DNA of 50,256 nt, taken from assembly GCA_029259695.1 (NCBI GenBank), contig JAJDEQ010000077.1:1-50256 (forward strand), written 5' to 3'. The position numbers and the translations under genes are program-made. The DNA comes from Planctomycetota bacterium (lineage in GTDB: Bacteria; Planctomycetota; B15-G4). The notes beneath the pieces were generated by a model, which was not told where the DNA came from, ran no database searches, and saw only the letters and a program-made list of their open reading frames with translations. Positions 23,517 to 30,895 of the stretch are shown here, one piece after another; the first letter of the stretch is position 1, and each line of letters starts with the position of its first letter.

Positions 23517-25115
23517 GTGATCGCAGCGGTGGTCATCGCCTTGTGTGTCCTGGGCCTGTTCCCGGTGCTGGCGGCCTTGTCGGGCCTGCTGGCCGAACCG
23601 GGCGTCGCCTGGGACGTGCTGCTCGCCGGCCGCACCTGGCGTCTGCTGGGGGCCACCGTGGCGCTGGGACTGGCGACCGCGTTCGCGAGCGCCCTGCTGG
23701 GCGTCCCCGTGGCGTGGATCGCCGCGCGCCGCCGGGATCTGCTGGTGACGTGTGTCGCCGCGCTGCTGCCGCTGCCGCTCGTGCTGCCGCCCTGGATCGC
23801 GGGCATCTCCTGGTCGCGCATGCTCGATCTGAACGGCTTCTGGGGCGCCGTGTTCCTGCTCACCGCATCGCTCTGGCCGCTGGTCGCGTTGCTCGGGTTG
23901 CGCGGCTTTCGCCAGGCGCGCGGTCCGGTGGAAGCAGCGCGCCTCATGCGCGGGGGGCGTCGCGCCTTCCTCTCGGTGGAGCTGCCGCTCGCGTCACCCT
24001 CGATCCTCTCGGGCATGTTGCTCGTGTTCGTGTTCGCCATCACCGACTTCAGCGTGGTGGACTTCCTGTCGTTCCGGAATCCCGAACCGTTCGTGGTGTT
24101 GTCGAACGAGATCTTCCAGAAGTGGTCGCGGCTGGAGAGCGCGGCGCAGGCGGCGGCGGTGTCGCTGCCCGCCATCGCGCCCGCCGTGCTGGCGCTGGCC
24201 CTCGTGCTGCGCATCGAACGTCGCAACGCCGGGAGCTGGCGCGGGACCGGCGGGACGTCCGCGCCCGGCGAACTGGGCGCCGGCGCGCGCGCAGGCGCCT
24301 ACGTCGGAGGGCAGGCGCCGGCGCCCCGGGGGACGCGCGGCCGGAACTCGAGCGAGTGGCTCACGAGCCTGGGGCTGCTGGTGGTGCTGGCCCTCGTGCT
24401 CGCTCCGGTGGTGCAGCTCGGGTCGTGGGCCGTGGGCTACGCCGACGCATGGTCGACCCTGGCCGAAGCCCGGGACGGCGCCGTGCGTTCGGTGCTCGTC
24501 GGCCTGGGTTGCGGGAGCGTGATGGCGCTGCTCGGCGTAGCCACCGCGAAGCTGTCGCTGAGGCTCGGGCCGCGGGCCTCGTGGGCCCTGCTGGCGCTCG
24601 CCCTGCTGCCGCTGGCGACGCCCGGGGTGATGCTCGCGGTGGGGGAGATCCGGCTCTGGAACCACCCCGCCAACCCCCTGGCCGACCTGGCCTACGGCTC
24701 GTCGTGGCTGCTGGTCCTGGCCACGGCCGGACGCTTCATGGCGCTCGGCGTCCTGGCCAGCCGTGCGTTGCTCGCTCGTCGTCACCCCGGCCCGGCGGAC
24801 GCGGCGCGCCTCACGGGGCGCTCCTGGATCGCACGCAGCCTGCGCGTGGAACTGCCCGCGCTGATGCCGGCGGTCGGCCTGTCGCTGGCCCTCGGGTACC
24901 TGCTGGCCATGCGCGAACTCGATGCCGTCGTGGTCCTGCCGGCCGGCACGGGTACGCTGGCCCACCGGATCTTCGGCCTGGTGCACATCGCCAGCGACGA
25001 GATGACGGCGACCCTGTGCCTCGGATTGGTGGCGCTGGTCGTGATCCCGGGGCTCGCGGCCCGCCTGCTGGGCGTCCCGGGCGTCGATTGCGGGCCTTCT
25101 CGCGGCCCAACATAA
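23517..25115 (+). CDS. Fused two-domain ABC transporter permease, Fe3+/thiamine type
   Basis: 532-aa inner-membrane permease with two BPD_transp_1 halves (residues about 40-240 and 310-525), like FbpB, ThiP or PhnU-type proteins. Each half has an EAA loop for the ATPase: EAARLMRGGRRAFLSVELP and DAARLTGRSWIARSLRVELP. The central 245-285 linker is Gly/Ala/Arg-rich. GTG start with GAAGGAGAG just upstream. No ATP-binding subunit or solute-binding protein is encoded next to it, which is unusual; they may lie elsewhere. Substrate is undetermined: ferric iron, thiamine or a phosphonate are the usual options. Confidence 0.85.
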   Translation: MIAAVVIALCVLGLFPVLAALSGLLAEPGVAWDVLLAGRTWRLLGATVALGLATAFASALLGVPVAWIAARRRDLLVTCVAALLPLPLVLPPWIAGISWSRMLDLNGFWGAVFLLTASLWPLVALLGLRGFRQARGPVEAARLMRGGRRAFLSVELPLASPSILSGMLLVFVFAITDFSVVDFLSFRNPEPFVVLSNEIFQKWSRLESAAQAAAVSLPAIAPAVLALALVLRIERRNAGSWRGTGGTSAPGELGAGARAGAYVGGQAPAPRGTRGRNSSEWLTSLGLLVVLALVLAPVVQLGSWAVGYADAWSTLAEARDGAVRSVLVGLGCGSVMALLGVATAKLSLRLGPRASWALLALALLPLATPGVMLAVGEIRLWNHPANPLADLAYGSSWLLVLATAGRFMALGVLASRALLARRHPGPADAARLTGRSWIARSLRVELPALMPAVGLSLALGYLLAMRELDAVVVLPAGTGTLAHRIFGLVHIASDEMTATLCLGLVALVVIPGLAARLLGVPGVDCGPSRGPT

Positions 25116-25217
25116 TGACCGCTCCACCGTCGGGCCCGGCCAGGGCTCCCGACGGACCTCCCGCCTCGCCAGGCCGTCCCGGAGATCCCGGCGCCCCGGC
25201 CCACCCCGAGACGCCCC

Positions 25218-25925
25218 ATGACGTACGGCCTGCGCTCCATCGCCTTCGTGGCCGAGCTGATCCACCCGCCGACCAAACACGATGCGCGCAAGTTGCAACA
25301 GCTCCACAGCAGCTTGTTCGGCAGCAGCGAGTGCAGCTACCGCGACTTCCGCCTCACGTCGGCCGGGGCCCAGCTGAGCAACTCGCTCGGCGGCGCGCCG
25401 GGTCAACCCGTCTCGTGCTCGACCCTGCTCGGTGATCGGATCCAGATCCGCGAGGAGCAGACCGGCATCTCGCGCGACGACTTCCAGCTGCGCGTGCAGA
25501 CCATGGCGCGCTCGGCCCTGTCCGAGTTGCCGATCCAGGCCTTCCTGGCCCAGCAGTACGCCGTGCGCTCGGTGATCGGCATGCCTGGCGCCGGCGAGAA
25601 CGACGACGCGCGGCGGTTCATCCTGCGCTCGATGCTCGGCTTCGACGAAGGCATCATAGGGGCCTTCGGACGGGAGCCGTCCCTCGGCGGCGTGCGCCTC
25701 GCCTTCCCCCCGGACGGCGCGGGCGGCGGCATCTACAACGTGCGCGTCGAGTCGTTCACGATGGACAACCGCAGCCTGTTCCTCGAGAACGTGGGGACCT
25801 TCGCATCCCCGGTGAACCTGCAGGGTCTGGAGGTGCTCGATCAACGCTTCGAAGCCACCTATCAGTTCCTCCAGGACCAGCTCGTGGGCTTCGTGTCCCA
25901 GTTCAGCAGCGACGACGTGCCGTGA
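25218..25925 (+). CDS. Conserved protein of unknown function, 235 aa
   Basis: I do not recognise a characterised family. The sequence looks like a soluble alpha/beta protein: YGLRSIAFVAELIHPPT at the start, DRIQIREEQTGISRDDFQLRV, a central AFLAQQYAVRSVIGMP, and a C-terminal half with IYNVRVESFTMDNRSLFLENVGTF. It has no signal peptide and no membrane segment. The motif set (a leading strand, DRIQIREE, then LRVESYxxDxRSLFIENV) resembles hypothetical proteins I recall from planctomycete-like genomes. A CATAAT at 25111-25116 may be its -10. It precedes the sulfatase pair by 16 bp and may share their mRNA. Confidence 0.7.
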   Translation: MTYGLRSIAFVAELIHPPTKHDARKLQQLHSSLFGSSECSYRDFRLTSAGAQLSNSLGGAPGQPVSCSTLLGDRIQIREEQTGISRDDFQLRVQTMARSALSELPIQAFLAQQYAVRSVIGMPGAGENDDARRFILRSMLGFDEGIIGAFGREPSLGGVRLAFPPDGAGGGIYNVRVESFTMDNRSLFLENVGTFASPVNLQGLEVLDQRFEATYQFLQDQLVGFVSQFSSDDVP

Positions 25926-25941
25926 CGGCCGGGGAGCTTCC

Positions 25942-27621
25942 ATGATCGATTCGAAGGCTGGCAACACGTCTCGCCCCGTGCGACGCGGCAGGCACAGCCG
26001 CACGTCGCGCGTTGCTCGTGTGCTGCTCCCGGCCTTGGCCGTGCTGACGACGCTGGTCGGCTGCGGCGACACGACCTCGGAACGGACGACGTTCGAGGAC
26101 GCCAACCTGATCATCATCTCGCTCGACACGCTGCGCGCGGATGGCTTGTCGGGCGCCGGTGGCCCTGCGGGCATCAGCCCGGTGCTCGACGCCTTCGCCC
26201 GGGAGGCCGTGGTCTTCGAGCACGCGCGAGCGCCGGCACCGCACACGGCCCCCAGCCACATGTCGCTGTTCACCTCGCTCTACCCGTCGGTGCACGGCGT
26301 GCAGAACGTGGCGCACGTCCTCGACCCGGACACCGGGAAGCGGCAGGCGATCATCTACCCGCTTCCCGAACGCTTTCCCACGCTGGCCGAGCTGCTGCAG
26401 GACCGGGGTTTCACTACCATCGGCCTCACCGACGGTGGCAACGTGAACCCCGCTCATGGCTTCCCCCGGGGCTTCGATGCCTACACCAAGGGTCTGTCCG
26501 GCGTCGCCGATCAGTTGGCCGACGCCGAGCAGTGGCTGGGCAACCGGGTGCGGCCGCTCGGTGCCAACGGCGAGACGGCGCAACTGGCGGAGGACGTGTC
26601 GGGCATCGCCTTCGACGGCACGCCGGCCGGGCGCTTCTTCCTGTTCTGGCACACCTACGAGATCCACGCGCCCTACGTGCCGCCCCAGGAGTACGTCGAC
26701 GAGTGGGCTCCGGCCGACTACACGGGGCCCATGCGCGACGTCGTCGACGAACTCGCGGGGCTGACCTTCCGTGAGAAGTGGGGCCGGATGAAGCTGCAGT
26801 TCTGGAAGGAGCGCGACAGCTTCGGCGACGAAGAAGCGGAGTACCTGCGCGGGCTGTACCACGGCGGCATCGAGTACACCGACACGGTGATCGAGCGCCT
26901 GTTCGACAAGCTGCGCGACGAAGGCCTGCTCGACAACAGCATCATCGTCCTGCTGTCGGATCACGGCGAGGAGTTCAACGAGCACGGCCGCTGGCAGCAC
27001 GAACAGCTCTACGAGGAGTGCCTGCGGGTGCCGCTGATGATCCGCCTGCCCGGCGGGCTGAACGGCGGGACGCGCATCCGCACGGCGGTGTCCCTGATGG
27101 ACGTCATGCCGACCGTGCTCGACTTGTTGGGCATCGACGAGCGAGGTGTCGACGGCCTCGCCATGCAGGGGCGCTCCCTGGCCCGTTCGGTGCTCGAGGG
27201 GGCCGAGCCCGAGCCCCTGCCGGTCGTTTCGGAGTTGCGGTCCGACCGCCCCGGCAACCCGCAACACGACTGGATGGTGGCGCACTACCACGAGGGCATG
27301 AAGTTCCTCTACGACCAGTACCGTGGCCGACGAGTCGACGGTGAGGTCGTGTACGACCGCTACCTCTACGACCTGGGGGCCGACCCCGGCGAGCGTACGA
27401 ACCTCGCGGATGCAGACGGCGCGAGCCGCGTCGACAGTTTCCTCGAACTCCACCAACTCTGGCACTACGAGGTCCAGATCGCGACCGAGGGCGTCGAGGC
27501 GGTCATCGGTGAGGTCGACCGGGACATGTGGGAGCAGCTCCGGCGGCTCGGCTACGTGGAAGGCGAGTGGCCCGGCGGTCCCGAAGGGCCGGCGCTGCCG
27601 ACCTCTCTCGGCGACCGATGA
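25942..27621 (+). CDS. Sulfatase-superfamily lipoprotein 1
   Basis: 559 aa. The lipobox LVGC gives Cys-41 after a twin-Arg-free basic leader. The alkaline phosphatase/sulfatase fold is clear: IIISLDTLRADGLS (metal Asp pair), HTAPSHMSLFTSLYPSVHGV, HTYEIHAPY, and VLLSDHGEEFNEHGRWQHEQLYEE. The expected sulfatase nucleophile motif C/SxPxR is here Thr-102-Ala-Pro-Ser-His, so no formylglycine can form; this is closer to Thr-nucleophile phosphotransferases of the same fold. It may act on a phosphate ester or phosphoglycerol, or be a lineage-specific sulfatase. Stop overlaps the start of a paralogue. Confidence 0.85.
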   Translation: MIDSKAGNTSRPVRRGRHSRTSRVARVLLPALAVLTTLVGCGDTTSERTTFEDANLIIISLDTLRADGLSGAGGPAGISPVLDAFAREAVVFEHARAPAPHTAPSHMSLFTSLYPSVHGVQNVAHVLDPDTGKRQAIIYPLPERFPTLAELLQDRGFTTIGLTDGGNVNPAHGFPRGFDAYTKGLSGVADQLADAEQWLGNRVRPLGANGETAQLAEDVSGIAFDGTPAGRFFLFWHTYEIHAPYVPPQEYVDEWAPADYTGPMRDVVDELAGLTFREKWGRMKLQFWKERDSFGDEEAEYLRGLYHGGIEYTDTVIERLFDKLRDEGLLDNSIIVLLSDHGEEFNEHGRWQHEQLYEECLRVPLMIRLPGGLNGGTRIRTAVSLMDVMPTVLDLLGIDERGVDGLAMQGRSLARSVLEGAEPEPLPVVSELRSDRPGNPQHDWMVAHYHEGMKFLYDQYRGRRVDGEVVYDRYLYDLGADPGERTNLADADGASRVDSFLELHQLWHYEVQIATEGVEAVIGEVDRDMWEQLRRLGYVEGEWPGGPEGPALPTSLGDR

Positions 27622-29204
27622 CCCGCGGCCCCCGCGACGACGGTTCCTTCGGCCGTGCCCTGGGGTGCGCGCTCGTCGCCTGTTGCTGTGCTCTCGTGGG
27701 TTGCGGGGGGGGCGATGGTCCCAGCGGCTCCGACGCGGGCCGAGAGTTCGCCGGTGACGGTCGTGCGCCGACCGGATTCGCCGATGCCAACCTGATCATC
27801 GTCTCGCTCGACACGCTGCGCGCCGACGCCCTGTCGCTCTACGGCGGGCCCGAGGGCGTGAGCCCGGTGCTCGCGCAGCTCGCCGCCGAGAGCATCGTGT
27901 TCGAGCAGGCGCGGACGCAGTCGCCGCACACCGCGCCCAGCCACATGTCGCTGTTCACGTCGTTGTACCCGTCGGTGCACGGCGTGCAGAACATGTCGGC
28001 GGGGGGCGACAAGCCGCTGATGGTGCGCGGCGTGGACGAGCAGACGCCGATGCTCGCCGAGGTGCTCGCCGAGCAGGGTCTCGCCACACGGGCGCTGGCC
28101 GACGGCGGGCAGATCCAGAAGCTGCTGGGCTTCCACCGCGGCTTCGACATGTTCGCGTCGCGCAGCGCAGGGGTGGAGGTGAAGGTCGCCCAGGGCGTGC
28201 GCTGGATCGAGCAGCTGGCGTCCGCCGACGAGCGCTTCTTCCTGTTCTGGCACACCTACGAACCCCACGCGCCCTACATCCCGCCGGCGGAGTTCATCGA
28301 GCGCTGGGCGCCCGCCGACTACGACGGTCCGGTGCGCGCCGTGGTCGAGGGCCTGGCCCCGCTGTCGTTCGACGAGCGCATGGCCCGGGTGGGCAGCGAG
28401 TTCTGGGGCCGCGTGAAGGACTTCGGCGACGAGGAGGCGCGTTACCTGCGCGGCCTGTACCACGGTGGGGTCAGCTACACCGATCGCGAGCTGGGGGTCC
28501 TGCTCGGAGCGCTGCGCGCGCACGGGTTGCTCGACAGCTCGATCCTCGTCGTGCTCTCGGACCACGGTGAGGAGTTCCTCGAGCACGGCAAGTTCCAGCA
28601 CAAGCAGCTCTACGAGGAGTGCCTGCGGGTTCCGTTGCTGATCCGCTTGCCCGGAGCGTTCGGCGCCGGCCGTCGCGTCGCCACGCCGGTGGCGCTGATC
28701 GACGTCATGCCCACCGTGCTGGAACTGCTGGGCGTCGACGAAGGGCAGCGGGCCGCGCTGCGCATGCAGGGCGCGTCACACGCCGAGGCGTTGCTCGCGG
28801 GGCGCGAACCCGAGGGGCGCCCGATCACCTCCGAGCACCGCTGGGACGAACCCGGTCGCGCGCGCGTCAGCGACTGGCCGGTCGCCCATCACTATCGCGG
28901 TCTCAAGTTCATCCACGACGGTCGGGGCAGCGACCGCGGCCGTGCCGTCGTGGAGCAGTTGTTCGACCTCGCGGCGGATCCGGCCGAACTCAGCGACATG
29001 CTCGCGGGCGTTGGGCTCGCGGGCGACGGCGGCGCGCAGGATCAGCTGGCCGGTTTCCGGCGCATCCACGCGCTGTGGCGCGATCAGGTGGACCGACGGG
29101 CGCCGGGTGGCGCGACGGTGGAGGCGGAGTTGTCCGACGAGATGCGCGAGCAACTGCTCCAGCTCGGGTACATCGACGGGGCCGACGCCGAGGACGGCCG
29201 CTGA
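27618..29204 (+). CDS. Sulfatase-superfamily lipoprotein 2 (tandem paralogue)
   Basis: 528 aa, paralogous to the preceding gene over the whole length: IIVSLDTLRADALS, HTAPSHMSLFTSLYPSVHGV, FWHTYEPHAPYIPP and VLSDHGEEFLEHGKFQHKQLYEE. The lipobox is LVGC with Cys-29, in a Cys-rich leader (ACCCALVGC). It shares the Thr-Ala-Pro-Ser-His nucleophile motif. The ATG overlaps the previous stop (ATGA), so the pair is co-translated; an internal duplication is the simplest origin. The protein ends shortly before a 14-bp tandem repeat array. Confidence 0.85.
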   Translation: MTRGPRDDGSFGRALGCALVACCCALVGCGGGDGPSGSDAGREFAGDGRAPTGFADANLIIVSLDTLRADALSLYGGPEGVSPVLAQLAAESIVFEQARTQSPHTAPSHMSLFTSLYPSVHGVQNMSAGGDKPLMVRGVDEQTPMLAEVLAEQGLATRALADGGQIQKLLGFHRGFDMFASRSAGVEVKVAQGVRWIEQLASADERFFLFWHTYEPHAPYIPPAEFIERWAPADYDGPVRAVVEGLAPLSFDERMARVGSEFWGRVKDFGDEEARYLRGLYHGGVSYTDRELGVLLGALRAHGLLDSSILVVLSDHGEEFLEHGKFQHKQLYEECLRVPLLIRLPGAFGAGRRVATPVALIDVMPTVLELLGVDEGQRAALRMQGASHAEALLAGREPEGRPITSEHRWDEPGRARVSDWPVAHHYRGLKFIHDGRGSDRGRAVVEQLFDLAADPAELSDMLAGVGLAGDGGAQDQLAGFRRIHALWRDQVDRRAPGGATVEAELSDEMREQLLQLGYIDGADAEDGR

Positions 29205-29234
29205 GGCGGCCCCGAAGCGGGCCCTTCGAGTCGC

Positions 29235-29458
29235 CCCATCGCGCTGGGTCCATCGGGCCGCGCCCATCGCGCGGGGTCCATCGGGCCGCGCCCATCGAGC
29301 CGGGCCCATCGAGCCGGGCCCATCGAGCCGGGCCCATCGCGCGGGGTCCATCGGGCCGCGCCCATCGAGCTGGGCCCATCGAGCCGGGCCCATCGAGCCG
29401 GGCCCATCGAGCCGGGCCCATCGAGCCGGGCCCATCGAGCTGGGCCCAGCGAGCCGGG
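29235..29458. repeat. Tandem repeat array, 16 units of 14 bp
   Basis: Sixteen uninterrupted 14-bp units (224 bp). Most read CCCATCGAGCCGGG; variants include CCCATCGCGCGGGG and TCCATCGGGCCGCG, which occur as a pair twice, suggesting duplication of blocks. The last unit has one change (CCCAGC). It fills the convergent gap between the sulfatase gene and topoisomerase VI A. Because 14 is not a multiple of 3, reading frames through it cycle every 42 bases; no real protein is indicated. Confidence 0.95.
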
Positions 29459-29503
29459 CCCGGGGCACACGGCGCGCGGGCGCCGGCCTCCGCCTGGCTC
29501 GAA

Positions 29504-30895
29504 CTACGGCAGGAACGCCTTGGTCTGCTTGAGCTTGGCCGGCAGGTACTCGTCGATCACGTAGTTGAGACCCCACTTGGCCAGCGCCTGCTGCTCGGCG
29601 CGCACGCCCATCTTCACGAGCATCTCGATGGCCTTCTTCCAGGGCGTGCTCTGGCGGAAGAACGGGTCGTTCTTGAGGGCGTCCTTGGCGCGTTTCACGT
29701 CGACGGCCAGCAGCGGGTGGGTCGGCAACTCGTAGTCGAGGATGTCCTGGGGCGTCACGCCCAGGTAGCGGGCCTTGGGCACGCAGAAGAAGCGGTTGAG
29801 GTGGGCGGTGTTGCCCGAGCCCACCTTGAGCGTGCGGTAGATGTTGCTGATGCCGTAGGGGTCGCAGTCCACGAAGGCGTAGACCGGGATTCTGCGGGAC
29901 TCCGACAGGCGCCGCACGAAACGCCGGGTGGCGCGGGTGGGCACGCCGCTCATGGACACGATGATGCAGTTGGCCGTGTCCCAGAATCCGTGGGCCTGCA
30001 GCCGCTGGAACATGCCGCCGGTCTCGATCGCCAGGACGAACTTGGCCTTGGTCTCGAACTCGAGGTGTTCGACGGAGTGGGGGATCGTGTAGGCGCCCGT
30101 CCCGAACTTGGTGCAATCGATGCGCAGCCGGTTGCCGCTCACCGGGTCCCGATCGATCACGGTCAGCTTGCCCGCCACGGCACCGCCGTGCTCCTCGGGG
30201 TAGTAGCGCAGCTGCTCGCGCGACACGCCGCGCAGGGCGAACATCGACTCGATGTCGTCCATCACCGTGTCCGACTCGGGCTGCTCGTTGAACTTGGCGT
30301 CGCCCCAGTTCTTGCTGACGTAGTAGGCCTCTCGCTTCGTGGCGAAGGTGTCCTCGGCGATCATCTCCTTGGACACCTGCATCATCTTCAGGGTCTGCGC
30401 GAAGGCCTTGACGGTGTTCACGGTGAGCGTGCGCTTCTTGACCGCCTTGCCGATCTCCAGGTAGCCGACCTTGGGGTCGTAGCGCACGTTGGACAGGGCG
30501 CGCACCGGGCTCTTCAGCTCCGGGTACTGCTTCTTGATGATCTTGGTGTAGACCGTCTTGGCCGTGTCGTCGATGCAGCTGATGGTGTGCTTGTCGGTGG
30601 CGTCGGTGACGGTGACGCGCTTGCGGCGCGCGCCGCCGGTGACGGCGCTCTTCGTCTTGCGCAGGTTCTTGCCGCGTGTGGCGGCCGGTGCCGCGCCGGC
30701 CGCCTTCTTCGTTCTGCGCGCGGGCGCATCGGGGGCGGTCTTGGTCGTGGCCTTCTTGGCGGTCTTCCCGGCCGTCTTGCGCGAGGTCTTCTTCTTGGTC
30801 GCCTTCTTGGCGGTGCGTCCGGCGGGTTTGGGCGCCGTCGTCTTGCGTTTCGTCGCGGCCTTGCCCCGAGTCGGCTTCTTCTTGCGCGTACTCAA
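29504..30895 (-). CDS. top6A: DNA topoisomerase VI subunit A (Spo11-like)
   Basis: 463 aa. The catalytic DNA-cleaving subunit of type IIB topoisomerase VI. The 5Y-CAP part shows KREAYYVSKNW, where Tyr-192 (or 191) is the nucleophile; the Toprim part has VLAIETGGMF and VDCDPYGISNIYRTL. The first 80 residues are a Lys/Ala-rich, histone-H1-like tail (repeats of KKATKKK, KTAKKAT) and are absent from archaeal homologues. TTG start at 30895 overlaps the subunit B stop (TTGA). Topo VI is typical of archaea and plants and sporadic in bacteria. Confidence 0.93.
   Translation of the reverse strand: MSTRKKKPTRGKAATKRKTTAPKPAGRTAKKATKKKTSRKTAGKTAKKATTKTAPDAPARRTKKAAGAAPAATRGKNLRKTKSAVTGGARRKRVTVTDATDKHTISCIDDTAKTVYTKIIKKQYPELKSPVRALSNVRYDPKVGYLEIGKAVKKRTLTVNTVKAFAQTLKMMQVSKEMIAEDTFATKREAYYVSKNWGDAKFNEQPESDTVMDDIESMFALRGVSREQLRYYPEEHGGAVAGKLTVIDRDPVSGNRLRIDCTKFGTGAYTIPHSVEHLEFETKAKFVLAIETGGMFQRLQAHGFWDTANCIIVSMSGVPTRATRRFVRRLSESRRIPVYAFVDCDPYGISNIYRTLKVGSGNTAHLNRFFCVPKARYLGVTPQDILDYELPTHPLLAVDVKRAKDALKNDPFFRQSTPWKKAIEMLVKMGVRAEQQALAKWGLNYVIDEYLPAKLKQTKAFLP

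Noticed and set aside
23994..26273. 759-codon minus-strand frame across the permease and unknown gene
   Set aside because: Covers parts of three unrelated plus-strand genes and has no family resemblance.
29235..29458. CRISPR array
   Set aside because: Units are 14 bp and head to tail with no spacers, and there are no cas genes in the window.
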